64,000 nucleotides of DNA from Trujillonella endophytica (lineage in GTDB: Bacteria; Actinomycetota; Actinomycetes; Mycobacteriales; Geodermatophilaceae), in the NCBI RefSeq assembly GCF_900110555.1, contig NZ_FOEE01000017.1:1-64000 (forward strand). Reading direction: 5' to 3'. The notes under the pieces were generated by a model that ran no database searches, was not told the origin of the DNA, and saw only the letters and a list, made by a program, of their open reading frames with translations. The position numbers were made by a program, and so were the translations under genes. This document shows, one piece after another, positions 26,101-34,782 of the stretch. Within the stretch, counting starts at the first letter, position 1. Every line of letters starts with the position of its first letter.

Positions 26101-27123
26101 TCAACCGGGGTCGGCTGCCGAGGGCTGCAGCAGGAAGTGGTCCTCCCAGATCTCGCGCAGGACGAACTCGGGGGTGGACTCGAGCGCCTCGTCGAGGAAG
26201 ATCCGCCCCGACAGCGCCAGCATCAGCGCGTCGAGCACCACCGCGGTGTACTCCTCCGGCAGGCCACGGGGAGGCGCCACGGAGGGCTCGTCGGGCAGAG
26301 GGACGGCGCGCATGGTGGCCAGCTGCGCCGCGACCAGGGCCAGGTCGATGGCCCCGCGCACGCTGCTGCCCTGGCGGACGTCGTCGCGCTCCCGCGTCGC
26401 CCGCGTCAGGGCGACCGCATCCGCGATCAGCCGCGGGGACTCCACCCCGGTGCGCCGGCCGACGATGCCGCGCTCGGCCTCGTCGTCCTGGTAGTCGATC
26501 GACAGGCGGCAGAGCCGGTCGTAGACCGACGTCGACAGCCGGGTCGTGCCGATGTTGTCGTAGGGGTTCATGGAGGCGACCACGCGGAAGGAGGGGAGCG
26601 CTTCCACCGTGCCCACCCGCGGGATGGAGATGCGCCGCTCGGCCATCGCGGTGAGCAGCGTGTTGAGCGTGTCCTCCGGTGCGCGGTTGAACTCCTCGAC
26701 GTAGAGGAAGCCGCCGGAGCGCATGGCGTCGACGAGGGGACCCGCGACGAAGTTGTCGGCGGTGTAGTCCTCGCGCAGCACGCGGGCGGGGCTGTGGTGC
26801 CCGACCAGCCGCGTCGGGGTGAGGTCGGCGTTGCCCTCCACGAACATCAGCGGGATGCCCCACTCGGTGGTGATGGAGCGCAGCAGCGTCGACTTCGACG
26901 TCCCCGGAGGCCCCTCGAGCAGCACGTCGCGGCCGGCGGAGACGCTGGCCAGGAGCAGGTCGAGCTCGCGGTCCCGGCCGACGAGGTGGCGGGCCACGCG
27001 GCGGCGGATGTCGCGCACCGAGGCGCCGTCGGCTCCGCCCACCCGCGAGCCGGTGATGACGGCGTCGGACGGGGGCGGGTCGCCGGGGAGGCTGGTGTCG
27101 AACGTCTCGTCGGGTGTTGCCAC
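26101..27123 (-). CDS. MoxR-family AAA+ ATPase (340 aa)
   Basis: AAA+ domain with Walker A LEGPPGTSKSTLLRS near residue 75, Walker B GGFLYVEEFNRAPEDTLN, sensor 1 VASMNPYDNIGTTRLS, and an arginine finger region YDRLCRLSIDYQD. The helical C-terminal third carries the sensor-2 region. GTG 27123 is preferred over ATG 27165 because GAGGAGG is well spaced before it. Paired with the VWA gene downstream, as in known MoxR-VWA (RavA-ViaA-like) systems. Confidence 0.9.
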   Translation of the reverse strand: MATPDETFDTSLPGDPPPSDAVITGSRVGGADGASVRDIRRRVARHLVGRDRELDLLLASVSAGRDVLLEGPPGTSKSTLLRSITTEWGIPLMFVEGNADLTPTRLVGHHSPARVLREDYTADNFVAGPLVDAMRSGGFLYVEEFNRAPEDTLNTLLTAMAERRISIPRVGTVEALPSFRVVASMNPYDNIGTTRLSTSVYDRLCRLSIDYQDDEAERGIVGRRTGVESPRLIADAVALTRATRERDDVRQGSSVRGAIDLALVAAQLATMRAVPLPDEPSVAPPRGLPEEYTAVVLDALMLALSGRIFLDEALESTPEFVLREIWEDHFLLQPSAADPG

Positions 27124-27255
27124 GAGTCCTCCTCGCCACGGCGCGCCCGGTGCTCCGGCCGCCATCCTTCGACCATGTTATGACTGCTGTATCGAGAGGC
27201 TTCCCGGAGGCGGACATCCGCGGGGCCGAGTCCGTCCACCCGCCTCGGAGGGACC

Positions 27256-28536
27256 ATGACCGGCGAGATCAGCGGGGCGGTGACGACGACGGCGGATCCG
27301 GCGCCCCTGCGGCCGATGGCGCTGCTGCGCATCCGCCCGTTCGCCGTCCTGTACCTCAACGCCACGGTCATCGGCCTGAGCGTGATGGCGCAGACGGTCG
27401 CCCGCAGCTGGCTGGCCTTCGAGCTGACCGGCTCCAACGCAGCCCTCGGCGGCGTGCTCCTCGCCTTCGGGGTCGCGATGCTGGTGATGACCCCCTGGGG
27501 TGGGGTGGCCGCCGACCGGCTGCCCAAGCGCCTGGTGCTCCAGGTCTCCGTCGGCCTGCTCGCCGCGTCGAGCGCGTGGATCGGCCTCGCCGCGGCCTTC
27601 GACGTCATCGAGTACTGGATGCTGCTGGGGGCGAGCGTCCTGCAGGCGGTCGCGTTCGCGGTGTTCGGCCCCGCCCGCATGGCCTTCCTCGGGGAGGTCG
27701 TGCCCCGGGGGTCGCTCGGCAACTCCGTGTCGATGCTCCTGGTCAACAACGAGCTCAGCCGGGTGGTGGGGCCGGCGGTGGCCGGGGTGGTCGTCGGCGC
27801 CGTGACGGTCGGCATCGAGATCATCTTCCTGAGCAGCGCGGCGCTCCTCGCCCTCGGCGTCCTCACCACGGTCCGCATGCCGCCGGGGCTCCCGTCGGGC
27901 GACGCGGCGGTGCGCTCACCGCTGGGCGAGCTGACCGACGGCATCCGGTACGTCCTGCGCAGCCCCCAGCTGACGGCTCTGCTGTGGTGCGGCTTCGGCG
28001 TCACCATGGCCGGCCTGCCCTACGTCGCGTTCCTCCCCACGGTCTCCAGCGACCTCTTCGACACCGGCTCCGCGGGATACGGGGTGCTCTCGGCCACCGC
28101 GGCGGTCGGGGCCGTGGTCGTGGGCCTGCTCATGGGCCGGCGGCGGCACCGCGGATCGGAGACCCGCACCTTCGTGGTGGCGGGCGTCGTCTTCGGCGCC
28201 GCCGTCGGGCTGCTGGCGGTCGCACCCACGTTCTGGGCCGCCGTCCTCGTCCTCCTGGTGGTGGGCGCGGGGAACCTGGCATTCCAGACGGCCAACCAGT
28301 CCCTGCTCCTGGGGCTGTCCGACATGGCCTACCACGGCCGGATCCAGGGCCTGGTGATGATGAGCTTCGGAGCCTTCGGCATCGCCGCGCTGCCGCTGGG
28401 CGCGCTGGCCGACGCCGTGGGGCTGCGCTGGGTGCTGGGCGGCATGGGCGTCGCCACGCTGCTGGTGATGGGGGCCTTCGTCCTCGTCACCCGCGGTCGG
28501 CTGGCGCGCGAGGACGTGCTCCGCGACCTCGGCTGA
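27256..28536 (+). CDS. MFS transporter, enterobactin-exporter-like (426 aa)
   Basis: About 12 hydrophobic segments in two bundles. The loop between helices 2 and 3 has the MFS motif GGVAADRLPKRLVL. FGPARMAFLGEVVPRGSLGN and ELSRVVGPAVAG resemble the EntS/MFS_3 subgroup. Probably an exporter; substrate unknown. GGAGGGACC precedes the ATG. The gene is divergent from the MoxR gene. Confidence 0.9.
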   Translation: MTGEISGAVTTTADPAPLRPMALLRIRPFAVLYLNATVIGLSVMAQTVARSWLAFELTGSNAALGGVLLAFGVAMLVMTPWGGVAADRLPKRLVLQVSVGLLAASSAWIGLAAAFDVIEYWMLLGASVLQAVAFAVFGPARMAFLGEVVPRGSLGNSVSMLLVNNELSRVVGPAVAGVVVGAVTVGIEIIFLSSAALLALGVLTTVRMPPGLPSGDAAVRSPLGELTDGIRYVLRSPQLTALLWCGFGVTMAGLPYVAFLPTVSSDLFDTGSAGYGVLSATAAVGAVVVGLLMGRRRHRGSETRTFVVAGVVFGAAVGLLAVAPTFWAAVLVLLVVGAGNLAFQTANQSLLLGLSDMAYHGRIQGLVMMSFGAFGIAALPLGALADAVGLRWVLGGMGVATLLVMGAFVLVTRGRLAREDVLRDLG

Positions 28537-28578
28537 GCGAGGGCGGGAGCGGCGTCCTCGCGTGGCGAGCCGGGCCGG

Positions 28579-28953
28579 CTAGCGCCGCCAGTCGACCCCG
28601 GGCAGCGACGCGGTCCAGGACTCCGTGATGAGGCCGCCCTCGAGCCGGTGGACGGTCAGCCAGGTCACCACCGTCATCGCGCCGGTGTCGAGGTTGATCC
28701 CCTGGGTGGTGGCCCGCGTCCACACCCGGTCGCCGTCGGCCACCTGGTCGTCCACGGTGGTGGTCGCGTCGTGCAGCAGGCGCCACGCGCCCGAGAGTTC
28801 CTTCTTGAACTCGGTGCGGGACACCGCCCGGGTGCCGGCCGAGGAGTGCCGCACGTAGGGCTCGGCGATCAGCTCGTCGACGACCCCCAGGTCGTGCCGA
28901 TGCCACAGCCCGTCCCAGTAGCGGGCGACGACGTCCCGCGGATCTCCCTGCAC
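28579..28953 (-). CDS. NTF2-like / SnoaL-type protein (124 aa)
   Basis: Cone-fold protein: N-terminal helix VVARYWDGLWHRHDLGVVDE, YVRHSSAG, and strands DGDRVWTRATTQGI and VTWLTVHRLEGGLITESW. Members include polyketide cyclases, steroid isomerases and ligand carriers. An Asp/His pair (YVRH, DLGVVDE) is compatible with catalysis but does not define it. GTG start. Not in an operon. Confidence 0.8.
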   Translation of the reverse strand: MQGDPRDVVARYWDGLWHRHDLGVVDELIAEPYVRHSSAGTRAVSRTEFKKELSGAWRLLHDATTTVDDQVADGDRVWTRATTQGINLDTGAMTVVTWLTVHRLEGGLITESWTASLPGVDWRR

Positions 28954-28980
28954 GGACGCCGATGCTAGAGGTCGAGCACG

Positions 28981-29016
28981 CCGGGGGCCCGCGACCGCAC
29001 GGTCACGGGCCCCCGG
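28981..29016 (-). terminator. terminator hairpin
   Basis: Arms CCGGGGGCCCG and CGGGCCCCCGG (11 bp), extended inside by GACC/GGTC after one mismatch. Lies 13 bases beyond the stop of the double-VOC gene. Confidence 0.7.
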
Positions 29017-29028
29017 TGTCGGTGCTGC

Positions 29029-29964
29029 TCAGCCCGCGAAGGGGTCGCCCTCGATCTCCTCGGTGCCCAGGAAGATCGGCGCGTTGAACGAGTCCTCCGG
29101 GTGGGTCATCAGCAGGCCGTCGCGGATCCGGATCGAACGGACGCCCTGCTTCGTGAGCCACGCCTCGGCCGAGTCCAGATCGGTGATCTTGAAGCGGAGG
29201 CTGTAGATCATGTTGCCCCACTGGGCGACGTGCCGGCCGAGGTCGGAGTCCGGGGACTGCGGCTCGGCGAGCTCCAGCAGGCAGTCACCGAGTTGCAGGG
29301 TGGCGTACTTCGCCTGCAGGTCGGGGTCGAAGCCGTGCTTGAGCGGGATGGCCTGGAACTCGTCGACGTAGCTCTCCACCGCCTTGTCGAGGTCCTTCAC
29401 GCCCAGCGTCACGTAGGAGAAGCGCTCGATCGTCAGCGGGTGGCTGCGCCACAGCTTCTCCAGGGAGGACCAGGTGTCCTGGTCGCGCGGGTCGTTGGGC
29501 ATGTCGTGCTCGCAGAGCTCGACCATGAGCCCGAAGGTGTCGCGGGGGCTGGGGTAGCAGTAGCCCAGCCCGGGCTCGGCGCCCTCGACCTTGCCGCCGC
29601 CGGGCCGGCCGATGTAGATGCCCTTGCCGATGAGCCGGTCCACCAGCCCGCCGAGGTCCTCGACCTTGTACCCGACGGAGTGCAGGTGGGTGCCGAACTT
29701 GTCGTAGAACTTGCCGACGGGCTTGGACGTGTTGACCGGGAAGGCCGGGGCCATCGTCTCGATGCAGAGGTCACCGACCATGATCAGGGTGGCGTACCGG
29801 TCCTCGACGGGCAGGTAGTTCGGCTCGTCGACGCCCATGTAGACCAGGCCGCCGAAGACCCGCTCGTAGAACTCGCGCAGCTTCTGCGCGTCGTCGGCCA
29901 TGTGGACCACGTGCACCATCTGACCGATGCCGTGGTCACCGGTGACCTTGACCTGCTTCTTCAC
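29029..29964 (-). CDS. double-VOC domain protein, copy A (311 aa)
   Basis: Two vicinal-oxygen-chelate domains. The first (about 10-165) keeps metal-type residues: His in GQMVHVVHMADDAQ, His in HLHSVGYKVEDLGG and Glu in FGLMVELCEHD, the His-His-Glu set of type I extradiol dioxygenases and glyoxalases. The second (about 178-300) has lost them (ERFSYVTLGVKDL). GTG start overlaps the end of the paralogue upstream (GTGA). Together with copy B and the small protein at 30949 it forms one operon opposite a LacI regulator. Ring cleavage or isomerisation of a CoA-linked compound are both possible. Confidence 0.8.
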   Translation of the reverse strand: MKKQVKVTGDHGIGQMVHVVHMADDAQKLREFYERVFGGLVYMGVDEPNYLPVEDRYATLIMVGDLCIETMAPAFPVNTSKPVGKFYDKFGTHLHSVGYKVEDLGGLVDRLIGKGIYIGRPGGGKVEGAEPGLGYCYPSPRDTFGLMVELCEHDMPNDPRDQDTWSSLEKLWRSHPLTIERFSYVTLGVKDLDKAVESYVDEFQAIPLKHGFDPDLQAKYATLQLGDCLLELAEPQSPDSDLGRHVAQWGNMIYSLRFKITDLDSAEAWLTKQGVRSIRIRDGLLMTHPEDSFNAPIFLGTEEIEGDPFAG

Positions 29965-30941
29965 TGGGCATCCTTCGTCTGTGTCGTGAGCGGGCTCCCG
30001 GCCGCGGGCGGGGCGGTGCGGATGTCGGAGGCGTGCCGGGTGCCGAAGAACATCGGCGCCCCGTGCGAGTCCTCGGGGTCGGTCACCAGGAGGTCGTCGC
30101 CGATCCGCTTCGTCCGGACGCCGTTGCCCTCCAGCCAGGAGGTGGCTGCGTCGAGGTCGCGGACCAGGAAGCGCAGGGCGTAGATCATGTTGCCCCAGGT
30201 CGCGACGTGCCGCCCGAGGTCGGAATCGGCCGACCGGGGCTGCACGATCTCCAGCAGGCAGTCACCCAGTTGCAGGACCTGGAAGTCGGTGTCGAGCTCC
30301 GGGTCGCTGCCCGACGCCAGCGGCACGGCCTGCAGTGCGTCGACGTAGGTCTGCACCGCCGAGTCCAGGTCGCCGACCGCGAGGACCACCGAGGAGAAGG
30401 ACTCCAGCGTCGACGGGTGCGTACGCCACATCCCCTCCAGCGACGACCAGGTGGGGAGCAGCCGGGGGTCGTTCTGCATGTCGTGGGACGTGAGCTCGAT
30501 CAGCAGGCCGGCCGTGGCCCGCGGGCTCGGGAACAGGTACGCGGCCTCGGGGTCGACGTCGGACAGCTTGCCGCCGCCGGGGCTGCTGATCGGGATGCCG
30601 CGGTCCAGCAGGCGCCGCTGCAGGCCGTTCAGGTCGTCGACCTTGTAGCCCACCGAGTGCAGGTGCCGGCCGTACTTGGTGTGGAACCGGGCGACCGAGA
30701 AGCGCGGATCGGCCGGCAGGCGCGGGGCCATGGTCTCGATGCAGAGGTCACCGACCATGAGCAGCGTCGCGTAGCGGTCCTCCCAGTCCAGGTAGTCCGG
30801 ACCGTCGACACCGCTGTAGACGAAGCCGCCGAGGACGCGCTCGTAGAACTCGCGCAGCGCCTGCGCGTCCTCGGTGACGTGGATGACGTGGACCATCTGG
30901 CCGATGCCGTGGTCCCCCGTGCGACGGGCGTTCTGCTCCAT
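29961..30941 (-). CDS. double-VOC domain protein, copy B (326 aa)
   Basis: Paralogue of copy A, similar along the whole length (shared THDHGIGQMVH-like start, VGDLCIETMAP, LHSVGYKVDDL, QLGDCLLEI, SDLGRHVA-WGNMIY). It has the same retained His-His-Glu set in domain 1 and degenerate domain 2, plus a 15-residue Pro/Thr-rich tail. Overlap by four bases with copy A suggests stoichiometric synthesis and possibly a heteromer. It begins eight bases after the DUF4286-like gene. Confidence 0.8.
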   Translation of the reverse strand: MEQNARRTGDHGIGQMVHVIHVTEDAQALREFYERVLGGFVYSGVDGPDYLDWEDRYATLLMVGDLCIETMAPRLPADPRFSVARFHTKYGRHLHSVGYKVDDLNGLQRRLLDRGIPISSPGGGKLSDVDPEAAYLFPSPRATAGLLIELTSHDMQNDPRLLPTWSSLEGMWRTHPSTLESFSSVVLAVGDLDSAVQTYVDALQAVPLASGSDPELDTDFQVLQLGDCLLEIVQPRSADSDLGRHVATWGNMIYALRFLVRDLDAATSWLEGNGVRTKRIGDDLLVTDPEDSHGAPMFFGTRHASDIRTAPPAAGSPLTTQTKDAQ

Positions 30942-30948
30942 CCGGGAC

Positions 30949-31284
30949 TCAGGCGTCCGCGCCGGTGGCGGCGAACCACTGGAGGTCCGGCGGGTTGCCC
31001 GTCATGTCGATCGTGTCGGTCGGGCGCAGCCGCCCGGCCTGGCCCGCGGCACCCAGTTGCCCCGCGGCCGTGGCGACGTCGGCGTCCCCGAGCTCGTAGA
31101 CGGCGACGTAGCGGGGCGCCGCCGTGCCGCCGGTGAGGTCGACCAGGCGGTAGCGGCTCACCCCGGTGACGGACGGGATGGCGGCCCGCACGTCGGGGAT
31201 GTGGATCTCGTCGTACCACTGCTCGTACTCGGCGTCCTTGCCGGGGACGGCGCTGCTGTAGGCGATCAGGAGTGCCTTGGCCAT
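30949..31284 (-). CDS. DUF4286-like small ferredoxin-fold protein (111 aa)
   Basis: Dimeric alpha-beta-barrel type sequence: ALLIAYSSAVPGKDAEYEQW, then the family hallmark YDEIHIPDVRAAIPSVTGVSRYRL, AAPRYVAVYELGD and a C-terminal strand. It resembles DUF4286/EthD-like proteins that accompany aromatic or terpenoid degradation genes; family assignment is moderate. ATG 31284 has GAGGAG six bases ahead; 17 upstream in-frame codons look non-coding. First gene of the operon with both double-VOC genes. Confidence 0.75.
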   Translation of the reverse strand: MAKALLIAYSSAVPGKDAEYEQWYDEIHIPDVRAAIPSVTGVSRYRLVDLTGGTAAPRYVAVYELGDADVATAAGQLGAAGQAGRLRPTDTIDMTGNPPDLQWFAATGADA

Positions 31285-31818
31285 ACCGGGCTCCTCGAAC
31301 TCAGGGGATGGGGGTCGGTCGTCGTGGGTGCGCATCCGCGGTTCCGCGGCCGACGAGGTCGATCTCCTCGACGGGCATGGAAGGGGTCAACCTCCTCGGC
31401 TGGGATGCGGTCGGGCCTGGCGCGGGCGGGGTGGGGCGAGCGGGGCCTCAGCCGGCCGGGGCGAGCGCGGTGAGGTGGCGCGGGCCGGCAGCGAGGCCGC
31501 CACGGAACCGGCCGGCGGTGCCGTCGCGCGGCGACGTCGATCGGGCCGGTCGGAGCTTCCGGGAGCGGCGTTCGCGGGGGGCGGTGGGCGGTGTCCAGAC
31601 CTCCACCGGTCCCGGCACGGCCCACCTCGCAGTCCCTCGGCGCACGCCTGCTCCGGAGGCGCGCTGCCTCCGAAGGTAGACGAGCAGGCCAAAGGTCGTA
31701 AATACTTCGAATCGACGACGTGGGTCACACCACATCGCCTCGCGGCCGCGCCGTCCGGTGCAGTGCCGCCACCCGGCCGCCGCGGTCCGCGCGGGGAGCC
31801 CCGAGCCCGGGAGTCGTC
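31285..31818. promoter_or_regulatory. divergent control region between LacI regulator and VOC operon
   Basis: 534 bases without a convincing gene; a 95-codon minus frame is Arg/Pro-rich and rejected. The only AT-rich patch is 31693-31715 (TCGTAAATACTTCGAATCGA region). It forms an imperfect palindrome with TCGT/ACGA ends, TTCGAA inside and an AATACT that could be a -10 element. It may be the LacI-type operator; evidence is weak. Confidence 0.4.
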
Positions 31819-32859
31819 GTGTCGCAGGACCCGGAGGACGTAGCGGTGCTGCCGCCGCCCCGGCGACCCGGGGCCACGAGCGCGGACGTCGCGCGCCTCG
31901 CCGGGGTGTCCCGCTCGACGGTCAGCCACATCCTCAACGGTCAGGTCACCCGGTTCGCCGAGGAGACCGTCGGACGGGTCCGGGACGCGGCCGCCCGGCT
32001 GGGGTACGTCCCCTCCGCCGCGGGCCGGTCGCTCGTCCTCGGGCGCAGCGACCTCGTCGTCCTGGCCGTGCCCAACACGACGCTGACCAACGTCCAGGAC
32101 ATCATCGAGGCGATCGCCGCGGACCTCGACGACCTGGGCTACAGCGTGGTCGTGCACTTCGACCGTGGCGGCGGCGCGGCGGCCAACCTCGCCCGGCTCC
32201 AGCACGTGGTCGACACGCTGCGCCCCGCCGGCATCGTCGACCTCGGCAGCCTGTCCCTGCGCGACCTCGACACGCTCGAGGAGCAGGGCTGCCCGATCCT
32301 CTCCCCGCGGCCCCGGCACGTCCGGGGCGTCGACGAGGGCAATCTGGCCATCGCGCGCACCCAGGCCGAGCACCTGATCGACCGCGGCTACACCGCGCTG
32401 GCCTACGCCTTCCTCGTCGACCACCGCGACGATCCCTTCGGGCGGATGCGCGCCGCGGTGGTCGCCGACGTCTGCGCCGAGGCGGGGCTGCCCGCTCCCA
32501 CCGCCATCAGCGTCCCGCTCGACGCGGCCGGGGCGCAGACGGCGCTGTGCGACCTGCTGCGCGCGCGTGGGCGGCCGGTCGGCATCGCCTGCTCGAACGA
32601 CGAGGTCGGGCTCGCCGTGTCCTTCGCCGCGCTCGCGCTGCGCGCGGCCGTGCCGGGGGACGTCGGGGTCATCGGCGTGGGCGGCGGGAGCGTCGGCCAG
32701 CTCGTCGCCCCCCGGCTCAGCACGATCACCTTCGACGTCCGGGCGTCGGTCGGCACGATCCGCCGCGGGGTGGCCGCCGCGCGCGGGGGAGTGGCCGAGG
32801 ACGACGACCCCACGCTTTCGCCCGAGATCTTCCTGGTCCTGCAGGGCGAGACCACCTGA
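31819..32859 (+). CDS. LacI family transcriptional regulator (346 aa)
   Basis: Helix-turn-helix at about 18-70: TSADVARLAGVSRSTVSHIL with the hinge VRDAAARLGYVPSAAGRSL. A periplasmic-binding-like sensor domain follows from about 75 (RSDLVVLAVPNTTLTNVQDI, HLIDRGYTALAYAF, GIACSNDEVGLAV). GTG 31819 is chosen by a GGGAG site. The gene is divergent from the DUF4286-VOC-VOC operon, so it probably controls that operon in response to a small ligand that need not be a sugar. Confidence 0.9.
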   Translation: MSQDPEDVAVLPPPRRPGATSADVARLAGVSRSTVSHILNGQVTRFAEETVGRVRDAAARLGYVPSAAGRSLVLGRSDLVVLAVPNTTLTNVQDIIEAIAADLDDLGYSVVVHFDRGGGAAANLARLQHVVDTLRPAGIVDLGSLSLRDLDTLEEQGCPILSPRPRHVRGVDEGNLAIARTQAEHLIDRGYTALAYAFLVDHRDDPFGRMRAAVVADVCAEAGLPAPTAISVPLDAAGAQTALCDLLRARGRPVGIACSNDEVGLAVSFAALALRAAVPGDVGVIGVGGGSVGQLVAPRLSTITFDVRASVGTIRRGVAAARGGVAEDDDPTLSPEIFLVLQGETT

Positions 32860-32910
32860 GGCTCCACCAGCCCGTTCGCCGAGAGCCCTCCGAGGCGCCC
32901 CGACGAAACG

Positions 32911-32927
32911 GTGGCACGATCTGCCAC
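32911..32927. promoter_or_regulatory. GTGGCA-N5-TGCCAC palindrome
   Basis: GTGGCA-CGATC-TGCCAC, perfect 6-bp arms, directly upstream of the promoter of the flavoprotein gene. Same arms and spacer length as at 16806-16822 and 63786-63802. Confidence 0.55.
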
Positions 32928-32934
32928 GTGACCG

Positions 32935-32963
32935 TTGACACGTGTCACCGCGCTCCGTACGGT
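32935..32963 (+). promoter_or_regulatory. promoter with overlapping palindrome TGACACGTGTCA
   Basis: TTGACA (32935-32940), 17-bp spacer, TACGGT (32958-32963). A perfect 12-bp palindrome TGACACGTGTCA (32936-32947) overlaps the -35 box, so a repressor bound there would block transcription of the flavoprotein gene starting at 33036. Confidence 0.6.
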
Positions 32964-33035
32964 CGTCGCGGCCGGGTGATCCGGCCCACACGGCCGGGAT
33001 ATCCGGAGGTGTGCGTGCTGGCGAGGAGGCTGGCC

Positions 33036-33962
33036 ATGCCGGGTGCAGGGAACTACGACGTGGTGGTCGTCGGCTTCGGGGTGGCAGGCGCGTCGGCCGC
33101 CCTCGAGGCTGCTCGCACCGGCGCCCGCGTCCTGGTCCTGGACCGACGTGGCGTCCTCATCCGGCCGGGCGCACTCGCCGGCGGCACCGGCGCGGACGGC
33201 GCCCCCGCCGGCGCCTCGATGCGGGTGCGCCGCCGCCTGCGGTCCCGCCCGCGCACCGCCGTGCCACCGCTGTCCACCCTGCGCGCGGAGGCGCTCGCCG
33301 CCGGGGTCGAGGTGTGCCGGCAGGCGGCGGTGCACGAGCTCGTGGTCGAGGGCGGCCGGGTGACCGGCGTCGGCTACGCGGCCATGGACATGATGACCCC
33401 CTCGGGCGCGCGGTACTGGTGGCTGGACCGGCTGAGCGGGTGGACGCCCCGGCTGTCGGCCGGTCTGACCCGCACCCTGCGCCGCGCGGCCGAGGCGCTG
33501 TGGCACGACGCCTCCGAGGTCGGGGCCGTCTCCGCCGGCGCGGTGGTCCTCGCCACCGACCGGGCCGGCTGGGACTTCGTCGGCCCGGCCGTCTGGGGCG
33601 CCGGGGTCGCAACCGCCCGGCCCGCGGCCGGGGCAGCCCGCCGGCGACGGCTCAGCCTGGTCGCCGACGGCGCGACCGCACCCGGTCCCGAGCTGGAGGC
33701 CCGCGCCTGGTGCGCCCGCGAGACCGGTCTCGGGGCCGGCACCGACGCGCTCGCCGAGCTCCGGGTCGACCGCGGCACCGGCCAGGTGTGCGCCGGCGAG
33801 GGCCGCGAGGTTCCCGGCCTGTTCGCCGCCGTCCCCGCACCGGGAGACCGGACCGACGCGCTCCCGGCCGACAGCGCCCTGCTGGTCGCCGTCGGGCGGC
33901 GGGCCGGCCGGGCCGCCGCGACCGGGCGCCCCCGGCGCGGCCACCTCCGCTCGGTCGGCTGA
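33036..33962 (+). CDS. short FAD-binding oxidoreductase, succinate dehydrogenase/ketosteroid dehydrogenase type (308 aa)
   Basis: Starts with a clear dinucleotide fold YDVVVVGFGVAGASAALEA followed by ARVLVLDRRG. The middle keeps FAD_binding_2-like pieces (VVEGGRVTGVGYA, SAGAVVLATDRAGW). Relatives such as 3-ketosteroid delta-1 dehydrogenase are 450-560 residues; this one is about 310 and lacks an evident substrate-domain motif, so it is reduced or degenerate. ATG 33036 has GAGGAGG seven bases ahead. A good promoter and two palindromes upstream argue that it is expressed. The real activity is uncertain. Confidence 0.7.
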   Translation: MPGAGNYDVVVVGFGVAGASAALEAARTGARVLVLDRRGVLIRPGALAGGTGADGAPAGASMRVRRRLRSRPRTAVPPLSTLRAEALAAGVEVCRQAAVHELVVEGGRVTGVGYAAMDMMTPSGARYWWLDRLSGWTPRLSAGLTRTLRRAAEALWHDASEVGAVSAGAVVLATDRAGWDFVGPAVWGAGVATARPAAGAARRRRLSLVADGATAPGPELEARAWCARETGLGAGTDALAELRVDRGTGQVCAGEGREVPGLFAAVPAPGDRTDALPADSALLVAVGRRAGRAAATGRPRRGHLRSVG

Positions 33963-33984
33963 GGACGCCGGTCCGGCGGAGCGG

Positions 33985-34782
33985 TCAGCGACCGACGAAG
34001 CGCGGCGGCCGGTTCTGCCGGAAGGCCGCGATGCCCTCGTGCAGGTCCTCGGTCGTCATGGTCACCGGCTGCGCCATGGCCTCCCACTGCAGGGAGGCCT
34101 CCAGGCCGGCGGCCGACTGCTCCAGCCCGGTCTTGGTGAGGCGGGCCGCGATGGGAGCGGCCTCGGCAAGGCGGTCGGCGACGGCGAGGGTGTGGGCCAG
34201 GACGTCGTCGGCGATCCCGGTGACCAGGCCCCAGTCGCACGCCTCCGCGGCCGGTACCTCGCGGCCGGTGAAGAGCATCTCGCGCGAGCGGGAGACGCCG
34301 ATGGCCTCGGGCAGCAGCCAGGTCGCGCCCATGCCGCCGTGCGTCCCGCGGAAGATGAAGGGCGTGCTGAACCGCGCGCCGGTGGCGGCGAAGCGCAGGT
34401 CGCAGGCGAGCGCGAGGCAGACGCCGGCGCCCACGGTCGCCCCGTTGACCGCGGCGAGCACCGGGAACGGCAGCTGCCGGGGGCGCAGCCAGCTCCGGTA
34501 GAAGGGCAGCATCCGGTCGCGGAGCCGGTCGATCGTGACGTCGTCGTCGGACCCCTGGTCCAGCCAGGAGAGGTCCGCACCCGAGCAGAACGAGCTGCCC
34601 GCGCCGGTCACCACGACGACCCGGGTGTCGCGGTCGGCGGTGACCTGGTCGAGGGCGCGGTCCCAGGCCACGGTCATCTCCGCGGTCATGGCGTTGCGCA
34701 CGCCCGGGCGGTTGAGCGTGAGCAGGCGGACGCCTCGCGCCGGCTCGCTCACCAGCACCGCGTCGCCCGGATCGGCCGCCAT
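33985..34782 (-). CDS. enoyl-CoA hydratase/isomerase (crotonase) family protein (265 aa)
   Basis: Crotonase fold: TLNRPGVRNAMTAEM, the CoA/oxyanion segment SSFCSGADLSWL, and AAVNGATVGAGVCLALACDLR with the second oxyanion Gly. In place of the usual catalytic Glu pair the sequence is GTHGGMGATWLLPE, and the first Glu position is not obvious, so it may be an isomerase or hydrolase rather than a hydratase. A site AAGGGGA precedes the ATG. It converges with the flavoprotein gene. Confidence 0.9.
   Translation of the reverse strand: MAADPGDAVLVSEPARGVRLLTLNRPGVRNAMTAEMTVAWDRALDQVTADRDTRVVVVTGAGSSFCSGADLSWLDQGSDDDVTIDRLRDRMLPFYRSWLRPRQLPFPVLAAVNGATVGAGVCLALACDLRFAATGARFSTPFIFRGTHGGMGATWLLPEAIGVSRSREMLFTGREVPAAEACDWGLVTGIADDVLAHTLAVADRLAEAAPIAARLTKTGLEQSAAGLEASLQWEAMAQPVTMTTEDLHEGIAAFRQNRPPRFVGR

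Noticed and set aside
31448-31735. Minus-strand open frame of 95 codons in the LacI-VOC intergenic region
   Set aside because: Arg/Pro/Thr-rich low-complexity product, no ribosome site, overlaps the likely operator and is typical of random open frames at high GC.
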